DNA of 64,000 bases, taken from assembly GCA_000716465.1 (NCBI GenBank), contig JNWL01000006.1:62001-126000 (forward strand), written 5' to 3'. Under the pieces are notes generated by a model. The model was not told the origin of the DNA and searched no databases. It saw only the letters and a list, made by a program, of their open reading frames with translations. This DNA is from Streptomyces bikiniensis. GTDB taxonomy: Bacteria > Actinomycetota > Actinomycetes > Streptomycetales > Streptomycetaceae. Of the stretch, positions 19,298 through 28,150 are shown piece after piece. Each line of letters starts with the position of its first letter. The first letter of the stretch is position 1. The position numbers and the translations under genes were made by a program.

Positions 19298-20282
19298 CGG
19301 AGGTCTTCCTTCCGCGGGTGGTGAGCAGGAGGTAGACGCCCGTGACGACGAGGAGGAAGAGCAGCAGCAGCACGGACATGGCCGAGCCGGTGCCGAAGTT
19401 CCACGTCTGGAAGGACGACTGGTAGATGTGGAGCGAGATCAGGTCGGCGGCTTCGGGGGCCGCCTTGCCGAAGAGCACGAACGGCGTGTTGAAGTCGTTG
19501 AACGTCCACAGGAACAGGACGAGGACGAGGACCTGGTTGACGGAGCGCAGGGACGGCAGGGTGATGTGCCGGATCTGCTTCCACACGCCGGCGCCGTCGA
19601 GGGCGGCGGCCTCGTACATGTCCCGGGGGATGTTCTGGAGTCCCGCCATGACGGTGAGGAAGGCGAAGGGCCAGCCCTTCCAGACGGAGACGACGAGCAG
19701 GGCCCAGAAGCTGTTGTCCCCGATGAGCCAGAAGGCGGGGCTGTCGCCGATGCCGAGCTGGTCGTGCAGGACGTGGTTCACCAGGCCGTTGTCGCGCTGG
19801 AACATGAACGCCCAGGTGATGACGGCCGCGTAGACCGGCAGGGCGTACGGGACGAGGAACAGGGTCCGCAGGAAGCCCCGGCCGCGGAAGTTCTCCTGGA
19901 GGAAGACGGCGGCGGCCGTCCCCAGGAGCCAGCACAGTCCGACGGAGAGGACGGTGAACGTGCAGGTCGTCAGGAAGGACTTGAGGAGCGCCTGTCCGAC
20001 GGGGGCGTCGAAGTCGATCGCGACGCTGTAGTTGTCGAACGCCGTCCAGGGCGCCTCTGACCAGTTCCGGATGTAGAACTGGGTGAGCTCGCGGAAGCTC
20101 ATGGTGATGCCCATGAGCATCGGGACGAGGTGGACGAGGAGTTCGAGGAGCAGGGCGGGCAGGAGCAGCAGGTACGGCAGTGCGACGCGGCGGCGCCCGG
20201 AGCGGCGCGGGGTGCGCGCCTCTCCGGGTGCGGCCTTGCGCACCGTCCGCCCACTCGGAGGAGTGACGACGGTTTCGGTCAT
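19290..20282 (-). CDS. ABC sugar transporter permease (MalF/CebF-like)
   Basis: A 330-residue integral membrane protein, first permease of the importer. The leader is a basic cytosolic segment (RTPRRSGRRR), followed by about six membrane helices and an EAA loop at MYEAAALDGAGVWKQIRHI. The start at 20282 gives the normal length and lies 11 bp after the binding-protein stop codon. It sits in the order binding protein, MalF-type, MalG-type, GH1. It probably imports a beta-glucoside or related disaccharide; that substrate is inferred from the GH1 partner. Confidence 0.93.
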   Translation of the reverse strand: MTETVVTPPSGRTVRKAAPGEARTPRRSGRRRVALPYLLLLPALLLELLVHLVPMLMGITMSFRELTQFYIRNWSEAPWTAFDNYSVAIDFDAPVGQALLKSFLTTCTFTVLSVGLCWLLGTAAAVFLQENFRGRGFLRTLFLVPYALPVYAAVITWAFMFQRDNGLVNHVLHDQLGIGDSPAFWLIGDNSFWALLVVSVWKGWPFAFLTVMAGLQNIPRDMYEAAALDGAGVWKQIRHITLPSLRSVNQVLVLVLFLWTFNDFNTPFVLFGKAAPEAADLISLHIYQSSFQTWNFGTGSAMSVLLLLFLLVVTGVYLLLTTRGRKTSDV

Positions 20283-20293
20283 GGTGGGGCGGC

Positions 20294-21598
20294 CTACTTC
20301 TTGGGCATCTGCTGCTGGGCCTTTTCGAGCTTGGCCCGGACGGACTCCGTGGTGACCGGCCGGCCGGCGGCGGCGTCGGCGAAGAGCTCCTTGACCGCGG
20401 TGCCGACGACGGTCTCGAACTGGGACTCCTCGGGGACCTGCGGCAGGGCGGCGGCGCTGGTGGCGAGGGTGTCGCGGATGACGGCGAGCGAGGGGTCGGC
20501 GAACGCGGCGTCCTGCTGGGCGCTCTTGACCGGCGGGACCGAGCCGTACGCCTTGTTGAGGGCGATCTGCTCCTCGTCGCTCGTCATGTACTTCACGAAC
20601 TTCAGCGCGCCGTCGAGGTTCTTGGTGTTCTTGAAGACGGCGAGGTTGATGCCGGCGACCATGGAGTTGGTCTGCTTGCCCGTGCCGGGCTTGCCGGACG
20701 GGACCGGCGCGGGGGCGACGCCCCACTCGTCGGGGCCCATGCCCTGGGCGGAGAAGGTCTGCGACGGGGTCTGCCACAGGACCATGCCGGTCTTGTTCTT
20801 GGCGAAGTCGCTGAGGGACTGGTTCTGGGCGTACTCGGCGTTGCCGGGGGCCACGATCTTCTGGGCGGCCATGAGGTCGACGTACTGCTTGACGGCGGCG
20901 ACGGCGCCGTCGGAGGTGAAGTCGGGCCTGCCGTCGGCGGTGAAGAAGTCGGCCCCGTGCTGCTTGCCGAGGACGAAGACCTGGTGGATGTTGTTGGAGA
21001 GGTTGGAGCCCTCCACCCCGATGCCGTTCTTGCCCTTCGCGCCGAGCTTCTTGCCGGCCTCGACCACCTCGTCCCAGGTGGTCGGCGGCTGGGCTATGCC
21101 CGCCTCCTTGAAGAGCTGCTTGTTGTAGTAGAGCGCGTAGGCCATGGAGTAGAGCGGGACGGCGGCCGGGTCCTGGCCGGGGACGCCGGTGGAGCCGAGC
21201 GCGGAGTCGACGAAGCGGTCCTTGCCGCCGACGGCCCCGAAGTTCTTCGCGTCCCAGGGCAGCAGCGCGCCGGTGGACTGCAGGGAGGCGCTCCAGGTGT
21301 TGCCGATGTTGAGGACGTCGGGGCCCTGGCCGGAGGTGGTCGCGGTGAGGATCCGGTTGAGCAGGTCGGACCACGGGATCACCTCCAGCTTGACCTTGAT
21401 GCCGGTCTCCTTCTCGAACTGGTCGAGCTCGGGCTGCAGGACCTTCTTGTCGACCTCCAGGCTGGCGCCCTGGTTCGAGGCCCAGTAGGTGAGGGTCTTC
21501 GGGGACGATCCGCTGTCTTCTCCCCCGCCGCAGGCGGTGGCGGTGAGGACGAGGGAGAGCGTGACGGCACCGGTGACAGCGGCTCTGATTCTGCGCAT
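20294..21598 (-). CDS. ABC sugar-binding lipoprotein
   Basis: A 434-residue extracytoplasmic solute-binding protein, family 1. The lipobox LTATAC at residues 18-23 makes Cys23 the lipid anchor. The mature protein shows the family pattern: ITVKLEVIPWSD-like first lobe and FKNTKNLDGALKFVKYM near the second hinge. It delivers the sugar to the two permeases encoded just downstream. The upstream gap to the divergent ROK remnant carries GGACCGCTCTCC at 21648-21659, a half-conserved copy of the LacI palindrome, which hints at shared control. Confidence 0.92.
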   Translation of the reverse strand: MRRIRAAVTGAVTLSLVLTATACGGGEDSGSSPKTLTYWASNQGASLEVDKKVLQPELDQFEKETGIKVKLEVIPWSDLLNRILTATTSGQGPDVLNIGNTWSASLQSTGALLPWDAKNFGAVGGKDRFVDSALGSTGVPGQDPAAVPLYSMAYALYYNKQLFKEAGIAQPPTTWDEVVEAGKKLGAKGKNGIGVEGSNLSNNIHQVFVLGKQHGADFFTADGRPDFTSDGAVAAVKQYVDLMAAQKIVAPGNAEYAQNQSLSDFAKNKTGMVLWQTPSQTFSAQGMGPDEWGVAPAPVPSGKPGTGKQTNSMVAGINLAVFKNTKNLDGALKFVKYMTSDEEQIALNKAYGSVPPVKSAQQDAAFADPSLAVIRDTLATSAAALPQVPEESQFETVVGTAVKELFADAAAGRPVTTESVRAKLEKAQQQMPKK

Positions 21599-21766
21599 GG
21601 CTCCTGGGCCCTTTCGGGGACGAGGGGGGCCGACGCGGGGAGCCCCTGGACCGCTCTCCGTGACATCGGCTTAATTTAGGATGTGAGTTAAACCCCATGA
21701 GAAGGTCGCGTCAAGGCTTGTACTGCGGGTATGTTGAAACGAACGACATGAGAGACGGGGACCAGA

Positions 21767-22744
21767 GTGCACGCGAGAAGTGGCCGCACGGTGCGTGACC
21801 TGCGGCGCGAGAACCGCACCGCCGTTCTGCGCAGGCTGTACTTCGACGGACCGATGAGCCGGCTCACGCTCGGCCCCGCGACCGGACTCAGCTCCGGCTC
21901 GGTCAGCAACGTGGTCGCGGAACTGGTCGCGGAGGGCCTGGTCGAGGAGGCCGGCAGCGTCGACTCGGCAGGCGGGCGCCCCCGCACCCTTGTGCGCATC
22001 ACGCCCGGCAGCGGCTTCATGATCGGCGTCGACATCGGCGAGACCCGGATCAGGATCGAGCTGTTCGACCTCGCCCTCACCGAACTCGCGCGCACCGAGC
22101 GCCCGCTGGCGAGTTCCGGGCCGCGCACCGCGCGGTACGACGTCGACCTCGTCGTGGCGCACCTGCGGGAGGGCATCGCGGAGGTGCTGCGGACCGCCGA
22201 GGTGCCCGCCGATCGCCTGCTCGGCGTCGGGATCGGGGTGCCGGGCATCGTGGCCCGCACCCCCGAGGACGGCGCCGTCGTGCACGGCCAGACCGTCGGC
22301 TGGAACGCCGTCCCCCTCGAACGACTGCTGCGCGAGCACGTGGAACTCCCGGCCTCGGTGCCGTACTGGATCGACAACGGCGCCAAGACCCTCGGCCAGG
22401 CCGAGATGTGGTTCGGCGCCGGGCGCGGCGCCCGCAGCGCCGTCGTCGTCCTCGTACGCGGGTGCGGAGGCCCTGCTCGAACGCTGGCGCGAGGCGGGCG
22501 GGTGCCCCCCGGAGGGCGCGGACGAGGAGACGGCCCTGACGGCCATGCTCGCCGCCGCCTACCCCGCCGGGACCGGAACCGCCCCCGACGCCACCGCCCT
22601 CGCCGTCCTGGAGGAGACCGCCGAATACCTCGGCGCCGGCTTCGCCGACCTGATCAACCTCTTCCAGCCCGAACGCCCGAGGCCGAACCCACCCCGCCCT
22701 CACCGGCCTGGCAGACCGCCCTGCGGGACCGCGTGTCGCCCTGA
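21767..22744 (+). pseudogene. ROK-family regulator, decayed by internal deletion and frameshift
   Basis: The first about 230 codons are a normal ROK regulator: a winged helix-turn-helix (MSRLTLGPATGLSSGSVSNV) and an N-terminal sugar kinase-like lobe with VDIGETRIRIE. After AVVVLV near 22458 the text jumps, one base out of frame, to a later ROK segment (YAGAEALLERWREAGG, then EETAEYLGAGFADLINLF). The glucose-binding loop and the zinc CxCGxxGC motif, about 50 codons, are missing, and the C-terminus after LINLFQPER is lost. A base-calling slip cannot explain the missing block. The regulator of this sugar locus is therefore probably non-functional. Confidence 0.82.
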
Positions 22745-22746
22745 AC

Positions 22747-22768
22747 CGGCGGGGCGGCGCCCCCGCCG
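22747..22768 (+). terminator. Small hairpin after the ROK remnant
   Basis: An 8-bp GC stem (22747-22754 with 22761-22768) and a 6-nt loop follow the last stop codon of the remnant. Confidence 0.4.
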
Positions 22769-22811
22769 TGCCCGGATGGCCCACCCGGGCGAACCGTCCG
22801 ATACTGAACGC

Positions 22812-23066
22812 ATGGCAGAGAAAACGGCGAAAGAACACCCGCCGTCGAGCGTGACGGTCAAGGGGCGGGACGTCCGGCTGCGCACCATCGGTTTCATCCT
22901 GCTCGCGGCCCTGGCCATCTGGTTCATCGCCGCCAACACCGGCTCCGTCACCATCCGCCTGTGGGTCCCCGAGGTCACGCTCCCCCTGTGGACCGTCCTG
23001 GCGGTCACCCTGCTCGCCGGGATCGTCCTGGGCCTGATCGTCGCCCGGCGGCGCGCCCGGCGCTGA
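22812..23066 (+). CDS. LapA-domain (DUF1049) small membrane protein
   Basis: An 84-residue membrane protein with two hydrophobic helices (about 29-47 and 57-78) and a basic tail (ARRRARR), the LapA/YciS layout. E. coli LapA belongs to a complex controlling lipopolysaccharide assembly; in Gram-positives the role is unknown. The ATG at 22812 lacks a Shine-Dalgarno sequence but has GATACT ending 6 bases upstream, which could be a -10 box for a leaderless message. An alternative ATG at 22776 would add 12 residues. It converges with the acetate kinase gene 28 bp away. Confidence 0.8.
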   Translation: MAEKTAKEHPPSSVTVKGRDVRLRTIGFILLAALAIWFIAANTGSVTIRLWVPEVTLPLWTVLAVTLLAGIVLGLIVARRRARR

Positions 23067-23093
23067 CGCCCGCCCCGCGTCCGCCGTTCCCCC

Positions 23094-24209
23094 TCAGCGG
23101 CGGGCCAGCACGGCCCGGGTCTCGCGGTCGACCTGCCGGGCCTCCCCGGTGGGCACGACGAGGACCGGGACCCGTGCGCCGGGTCCGCTGACGATCTCGG
23201 GGCGTTCGGCGACGACCGGCCGCAGGCCGCCGGCGAGACCGAGCGCGGGGAGCCGGGCGCACACCTCCTCGCGCACTTCGGGCTGGTCCTCGCCGATCTC
23301 GCCGGTGAAGACCAGGGCGTCGAGCCGGTCCAGGGACGCGGCCGTGGCGGCGATGCCGCGACGGCAGTGGTGGGTGAAGACGTCCAGGGCGAGCGCGGCC
23401 CGCTCGTCGCCCGCCGCCCGGTCGCGGACGAGGTCGCGGGTGTCGTCCGAGGTGCCGGAGAGGGCGAGCAGCCCGGACTCGTGGTTCAGCGCGTCCTCGA
23501 CGGCACCGGCCGTCAGTCCGTGCCGGGTCTGCAGCCACGTCAGGGCGCCGGGGTCGACGCTGCCGCTGCGGTGGCTCATCACCAGGCCCTCCAGCGGGGT
23601 GAACCCCATGGTCGTGTCGACGCTGCGCCCGTCCCGCACGGCGCATGCGGAGCAGCCGCCGCCGAGGTGCGCGATCACCAGGTGGAGCCGGCCTGCGGGG
23701 CGGCCGAGGAGTTCGGCGGCCCGGCCCAGCGCCCAGGCGTAGGACAGTCCGTGGAAGCCGTAGCGGCGCAGCCCGTACCCCTCGCGCCACTCCTCGGGCA
23801 CCGCGTACTCCCGCGCGGCGGCGGGCAGGCCGGCGTGGAAGACGGTGTCGAAGCAGGCGACGTGCGGGACGTCGGGCAGCAGGTCCCGGGCCGCGTCCAG
23901 GAACGTGAGGGCCGGCGGGACGTGCAGCGGCGCGAGGTCGGCCACCCGGTCCAGACGGGCGCGGACCTCGTCGTCGACCGGGGTGTGAGCGCGCAGCTCC
24001 GGTCCGCCGTGGACGATGCGGTGGCCGACGGCCGCCGGGGCGGGCGCCTCGTCGAGGAGCCGCCGCAGGGCGTCGGGGGCGCCCTCGTCCGGCGGGGCGT
24101 CGCCGCGGTGCTCGGCGAGGACCCGGCCGTCGCCGCCGAACACGGTCAGGCGCAGACTCGACGATCCCGCGTCGGCCACCAGGACCGGGCCGTCCTCCGG
24201 TGTGGACAC
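23094..24209 (-). CDS. ackA: Acetate kinase family protein
   Basis: A 371-residue ASKHA-fold acyl-phosphate kinase. Retained catalytic residues by comparison with the Methanosarcina enzyme: Arg64 (HRIVHGG), His96, Asp121 (FDTVFH), His153 (YGFHG), His181 (AHLGGG), Arg214 (HRSGSVDP), and Asp256/Arg258. Changed positions: the invariant N-x-G-S-S-S is DAGSSS (Asp13), the HLGNG Asn is Gly184, and a phenylalanine is Thr257. It may be a slow or specialised acetate/propionate kinase. No phosphotransacetylase is adjacent. It lies 43 bp downstream of the copper-storage gene, so the two may be one transcript. Confidence 0.85.
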   Translation of the reverse strand: MSTPEDGPVLVADAGSSSLRLTVFGGDGRVLAEHRGDAPPDEGAPDALRRLLDEAPAPAAVGHRIVHGGPELRAHTPVDDEVRARLDRVADLAPLHVPPALTFLDAARDLLPDVPHVACFDTVFHAGLPAAAREYAVPEEWREGYGLRRYGFHGLSYAWALGRAAELLGRPAGRLHLVIAHLGGGCSACAVRDGRSVDTTMGFTPLEGLVMSHRSGSVDPGALTWLQTRHGLTAGAVEDALNHESGLLALSGTSDDTRDLVRDRAAGDERAALALDVFTHHCRRGIAATAASLDRLDALVFTGEIGEDQPEVREEVCARLPALGLAGGLRPVVAERPEIVSGPGARVPVLVVPTGEARQVDRETRAVLARR

Positions 24210-24252
24210 GTCGTTCCTTTCGGTCGGCGGTCGTTCGGCCTGTTCGACCCGT

Positions 24253-24663
24253 TCAGCTCAGAGAGGCGATCAGGTCCTCGCACGCCTGCCCGCAGCGGCG
24301 GCAGGCCTCGGCGCACACCCGGCAGTGGTCGTGCCGGTCGGCGTGGCGTTCGCACTCGTCGGCACAGGCCCCGCAGACGGCGGCGCAGGCTTCCAGGACC
24401 GCCCGGGTGACGCGGGCGTCGTAGCCGGTACGGCGGGAGAGGACGGCCGCGGTGGCGGCGCAGACGTCGGCGCAGTCGGCGTCGGTGCGGATGCACGTGG
24501 TCAGCTCGCCGACCATCTCCTCGGAGAGGCAGGCGTCCGCACAGGCGGTACACGCCTGCGCGCAGGCGAGACACGCCTGGATGCAGCGGACGAGCTTCTC
24601 GCGGTCGACCCCGCCGAGGTCGGCGGGAAAGGTGTCGAGCATGTCCTTCACCGTGCTGGTCAC
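24253..24663 (-). CDS. Four-helix-bundle copper-storage protein (Csp3-like)
   Basis: A 136-residue protein with 18 cysteines arranged as CxxxC and CxxC pairs along four helices, with several His residues in the last part (HADRHDHCRVC). This is the DUF326/Csp pattern; Csp proteins fill the inside of the bundle with many Cu(I) ions. No signal peptide is present, so a cytosolic Csp3 type is likely. The GTG at 24663 follows GGAGG by 5 nt. It precedes the acetate kinase gene. No CsoR-type operator was recognised upstream. Confidence 0.88.
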   Translation of the reverse strand: MTSTVKDMLDTFPADLGGVDREKLVRCIQACLACAQACTACADACLSEEMVGELTTCIRTDADCADVCAATAAVLSRRTGYDARVTRAVLEACAAVCGACADECERHADRHDHCRVCAEACRRCGQACEDLIASLS

Positions 24664-25020
24664 GGGTGCCTCCGGGGGTCCGGGTCCGGGCGGCGGTCGC
24701 CGCCCTGTACGCGTAACACCGGAAGAGGAACGGGAAACCTCCCTGCGGCCGTCCGCCCCGGTCGCCCCTGCGCCTCGTCGCCGGAACCGGGTTCGGCCGT
24801 CCTCCGTTCGTGGGCGGTGGCCGCGGAAGTCGCGAGAGTCGCGAAGCACCTTTTCCCGTTCTCCGGTACGCCATGGCCGGCGCGGAGGAACCGTCCACTC
24901 CTACGAGCGGGCCCAACGGTCCGAAGGCCTCCGGAGGGCCCGCCGGCGGTGACACGATGGTGGAGCGACCGTGACAGTCCTGACGCGCGCGTGGCGCACC
25001 ATGACGCCGAGGAGGCCGAC
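24664..25020. other. Intergenic region between copper-storage and DUF4236 genes
   Basis: This 357-bp gap must hold the divergent promoters of both neighbours. I see a GGCGG-CGAC-CGCC hairpin near the minus-strand start and GCCTCCGGAGGGC near 24934, but no coding sequence, RNA gene or clear operator. Confidence 0.4.
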
Positions 25021-25212
25021 ATGTCGATTCATTACCGTAAGCAGATCACGCTCGTCCCGAAGCTGCTCCGCCTGAACATCGGCTCGCACGGCTGGTCGCT
25101 GAGCTTCGGCCCGCGCCGGGCTCACGTCTCGTACCACGGCCGGGGCCGCCACAGCACGTCGGTGCGCCTGCCGGGCGGCTTCACCTGGCGCCGTCATTCC
25201 CGGCGCCGCTGA
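25021..25212 (+). CDS. Small DUF4236-like protein
   Basis: A 63-residue basic protein with the short DUF4236 pattern: an aromatic/basic start (IHYRKQITLVPKLLRLNIG), a Gly-rich turn (SHGWSLSFGPRRAHVSYHG) and a Gly/Arg tail. Members are small beta-rich proteins of unknown function. The ATG at 25021 has a textbook GGAGG 6 nt upstream, which supports translation despite the small size. It stands alone and converges with the VOC gene. Confidence 0.75.
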   Translation: MSIHYRKQITLVPKLLRLNIGSHGWSLSFGPRRAHVSYHGRGRHSTSVRLPGGFTWRRHSRRR

Positions 25213-25307
25213 GGAGGCGGCCGCCCCGGGGCGCCGTCGGCGGACTCCCCCGCGGCGTCCGCCCGTGCGGCCGGCCGTCCGGCCGGGAGGGCGCCCCGCA
25301 GGCCCCG

Positions 25308-26018
25308 CTACCCGGGCCTGCGTACGGAGAACTCGTTGCCGTCGGGGTCGAGCATCGTCATCCGGTCGCCGTCGCCCTCCCCGGTGCGCGTCGCGCCGAG
25401 GGACACCAGGCGGTCCGGTTCCGTCCCCCAGTCGGCTCCGGCGGGAAGCTCCAGCTCGAAGCAGAGCCTGTTCACACCCCTCTTCGGTGCCACCGGAGGA
25501 CCGCCCCACGTGAGCTTCGTACCGCCGTCCGGCGACTGGATCGCGGTCTCCTCGTCCTGGTCCCAGACCAGCGGCCACCGCAGCGCCTCGCTCCAGAAGA
25601 GACCGACCGCCCGGGTGCCGTCGCAGGCCACCGCACCGATCGCACCGGTGTCGGCGAGGAACTCATTGCCCGCCTCGATGACGCAGAACTCGTTGCCGTC
25701 CGGATCGGCGAGCACCACGTGCCCCTCCTCCGGGCTCTGGCCGATGTCGATGTGCTTCCCGCCGAGCTCCAGCGCCCTGGCCACCGTCCGCCGCTGCTGC
25801 TCCGGGGAGGCGCTCGTCAGGTCGAAGTGCGCCCTGTTCCGACCGGTCTTGGGCTCCTGGCCCGGCAGGAAGCGGAGGCCGAACCCGGTGGCGTCGGGGG
25901 GCAGGACCGCGATGCCGTCGCCGGCGGCCGGCTCCCAGCCCAGGAGCCCGGACCAGAACCGCGCCAGCTCCGGCGGCCGGGTCGCGTGGAAACAGATCGC
26001 GGACAGTCGACCGGCCAT
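25308..26018 (-). CDS. Two-domain VOC-family (glyoxalase/bleomycin-resistance fold) protein
   Basis: A 236-residue protein made of two betaalphabetabetabeta modules (about 3-118 and 125-236). Each ends with a near-identical ADPDGNEFCVIE / LDPDGNEFSVRR strand. The first begins with AICFHATRPPELARFW. Such proteins are metal-dependent lyases or drug-binding proteins; no specific substrate can be named. The ATG at 26018 follows GGAGAAG and is preferred over the GTG at 26039. No operon partner. Confidence 0.85.
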   Translation of the reverse strand: MAGRLSAICFHATRPPELARFWSGLLGWEPAAGDGIAVLPPDATGFGLRFLPGQEPKTGRNRAHFDLTSASPEQQRRTVARALELGGKHIDIGQSPEEGHVVLADPDGNEFCVIEAGNEFLADTGAIGAVACDGTRAVGLFWSEALRWPLVWDQDEETAIQSPDGGTKLTWGGPPVAPKRGVNRLCFELELPAGADWGTEPDRLVSLGATRTGEGDGDRMTMLDPDGNEFSVRRPG

Positions 26019-26200
26019 GTTCCGCACTTCTCCGATCACCTGACGACCGGTACGGCGGCGCGCCGCACCGGCGGGCGCAGCCTAGGACGCCCGTACGGCG
26101 CGCGCATCCGGATTTCCGTCTACGCGGCCGTCCCGCCGACCACCATCCGGCGGGACGGCACCGGGGACCGGACCGGGCCGTCCGGGCCGCGCCGCCGTCC

Positions 26201-26240
26201 GGGACTCCGGCCGGAACGCAGCAGTTCCGGCCGGAGTCCC
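26201..26240 (-). terminator. Hairpin terminator of the lipoprotein gene
   Basis: A perfect 17-bp stem (26201-26217 with 26224-26240) and a 6-nt loop, 18 bp past the stop at 26259. Confidence 0.85.
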
Positions 26241-26258
26241 GCCCAGGCACGGGCTCGG

Positions 26259-27014
26259 TCAGCCGTTCGCGGCGACGGTCTTGGGGTCGACCACCTCGCC
26301 GGCCGGCGGCTGCTCCACCTCGACCTTCTCGTTGTAGTCGCTGAACAGCGTCTCGCTGGGCTGCTTACCCCCCTCGGAGACGGCCTTGAGGATGTAGGGA
26401 GCGCCCTCGGTGGCGACGTACAGGGTCAGCTTCTCGCCGTCGGCCTGCTGCTTGGTGAGCGTCAGGGCGTCCTTGCCGTCGACCTCGGTGGCGGTGCCGC
26501 GCCGCATGCCGTCGCGTTCGGACTTGTCGCTGTCCATGGCGGCCAGGAGGGCCTGCTTGTCGCACATGCCCTGGGTGGACCTGTCCCCCGGCTCGCTCTT
26601 GACCCACTTGCCCTGGAGCCGGTCGACGACGGTGTCCGTGCCGGGCCGGCCCTTCATGGCGTTCTGCCAGAACCGCTCGTTGCCCCGGACGTAGACGTTC
26701 TGACCGGCCTGCCGGACGTCGGCCTTCGCGTCCTTCATCGACAGCGTGCCGAGACAGTTGTCCTTCTCGTCGACCTGGAACTCCGTCTTCACGGCCGCGG
26801 GCGCGCCCTGTGCCTGCGAAGTGCCGGTGATCCGCACGGAGTCGGCGTCACGGGTCGCCTTCACGGCCTCGGCCGCGATGGCGTCGGCGCTCTTCCCGGC
26901 GAAGGCCTCGTCCGAGTCGCCGTCCCCGTCCCCGCAGCCGACGAGAACGGTGGCGCCCGCGCAGAGCAGCGCCGCGGCGAGAACGGCGTTCTTCCTCGGG
27001 ATGCGTACGGCCAT
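26259..27014 (-). CDS. LppX/LprG-like lipoprotein
   Basis: A 251-residue lipoprotein. The lipobox VLVGC places the lipidated Cys at residue 27, followed by an acidic DGDGDSDE spacer. The mature part has the pattern of LppX_LprAFG-type half-barrels (SVRITGTSQAQG near the start, a mid-protein GNERFWQNAM and a late DYNEKVEVEQPP). Such proteins bind lipids or act as surface chaperones in actinobacteria, but most Streptomyces members are uncharacterised. It is a single gene with a strong terminator. Confidence 0.8.
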   Translation of the reverse strand: MAVRIPRKNAVLAAALLCAGATVLVGCGDGDGDSDEAFAGKSADAIAAEAVKATRDADSVRITGTSQAQGAPAAVKTEFQVDEKDNCLGTLSMKDAKADVRQAGQNVYVRGNERFWQNAMKGRPGTDTVVDRLQGKWVKSEPGDRSTQGMCDKQALLAAMDSDKSERDGMRRGTATEVDGKDALTLTKQQADGEKLTLYVATEGAPYILKAVSEGGKQPSETLFSDYNEKVEVEQPPAGEVVDPKTVAANG

Positions 27015-27294
27015 GACGTCCCCTTCCCTGCGAAACGCTAAGTTCCGCTTCGCTCGGTTCGATTGTCGTGCGCCTCCGCGTACCCGCCCTTCCGCAGAGG
27101 AACGGACATAATCAGGACATCATTTCCAGCCATGCGGCCGAGCCCGTCGCAGTGCTCCGCCCGGGCGGCTGCCCGGTGACACCGGAGGCTTTCTCCGCCG
27201 GACAGGCCCTGGCCGCTCGAACGCGGGGACGAGGCGGAGAGGATCCGTTCCGCCGGCCGCGCCTCCGCGGCCGGGCCTGCGGCGCTTCCCGCCG

Positions 27295-27843
27295 TCACGG
27301 GTTCCGCCCACCGCGTCCCGCGATGTCGGCGAGCCGGACGGACCACTCGCGTTCGGCGACGACGAGGGCTCGTTCCAGGGTGTCGACGAGTGCCGTCCGG
27401 CCCACCGACACCACCGCCGGCCCGTGCCGGGCCCCGGCGCTCCGGGCGGCGCCGTAGTCCTCCCGTACCCGGCAGGCGAGGTGCACCCGGTCCCCGTCGG
27501 GGAACGCGAACGCCGTCGCCCCGTCGGTGCACTCCCCCCACTCCAGGAACACGCACCGTGCGAGGGCCGCCCCGTCCCCGGACCCGGTGCCGACGTCGCC
27601 GTACATCCAGCTCTCGGCGGCGTGGAAGGACTCGGACGGCGAGGTGTACCCCGCCGGCGGAGCGACTGGGGTGCGGAAGCGGCCCAGTTCGTCCTTGAGC
27701 TTCTTGATCAGCAGCGGCGGGTAGAACGCGTTGTCCCACGCGTTCGCGTGGAGCCCGCCGACGAAGACGTCGACGCACAGCAGTCCCGGGTCCTGTTCGA
27801 CGTGGAAGTCCAGACCGAATCCGGTCCGCGACCCGAACAGCAC
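27295..27843 (-). CDS. Conserved-looking protein of unknown function
   Basis: I do not recognise this 182-residue protein. It lacks a signal peptide and membrane segments, has even composition, and shows a compact N-terminal part (FGSRTGFGLDFHVEQDPG, then AWDNAFYPPLLIKKLKDELG) and a C-terminal helix (TLERALVVAEREWSVRLADI). The GTG at 27843 was chosen because a GGGGAGG ribosome site lies 5 nt before it; an earlier GTG at 27870 lacks one. The frame has strong GC3 bias, which supports coding. No adjacent operon partner gives context. Confidence 0.6.
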   Translation of the reverse strand: MLFGSRTGFGLDFHVEQDPGLLCVDVFVGGLHANAWDNAFYPPLLIKKLKDELGRFRTPVAPPAGYTSPSESFHAAESWMYGDVGTGSGDGAALARCVFLEWGECTDGATAFAFPDGDRVHLACRVREDYGAARSAGARHGPAVVSVGRTALVDTLERALVVAEREWSVRLADIAGRGGRNP

Positions 27844-28150
27844 GGCAACCTCCCCGTCCCCGCGCGGCACGCCCCGCGGCCCGACTCCCCCTGCCGACCA
27901 TTGTGCCGCCCGGCGGACGAAGCCGGCACGGGGCCGGCACCGCACCGTCGAATCGCCACGGACCGCGGCAACGGGGACAGCCGCTCTCCGCCCGTTCGGG
28001 CCTTCGGGGGGACGCCTGAAGGCATTCATGGCTGCTGAGCGCATTCGCCGGCCCCGAACTATGGTGTCCCACCACATACGCCCCTGACCTGCGCCTTCCT
28101 ACGGTGTGGCGACACCGAAACGTCCCCGCCCATGCCTGGAAGTGGTGCAC
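27844..28150. promoter_or_regulatory. Divergent intergenic region with CGGTGT/ACACCG dyad
   Basis: This 307-bp gap separates the orphan gene and the MHS transporter. It contains the perfect dyad CGGTGT-GGCG-ACACCG at 28102-28117, 33 bp before the transporter ATG, a candidate regulator site. Nothing else is evident. Confidence 0.45.

Noticed and set aside
21767..22744. Sequencing frameshift in an intact ROK gene
   Set aside because: Shifting one base would not restore the missing block of about 50 codons and the lost C-terminus.
22812..22830. Strong leaderless promoter for the LapA-like gene
   Set aside because: Only a -10-like GATACT is visible; no matching -35, so it is mentioned only as a possibility.
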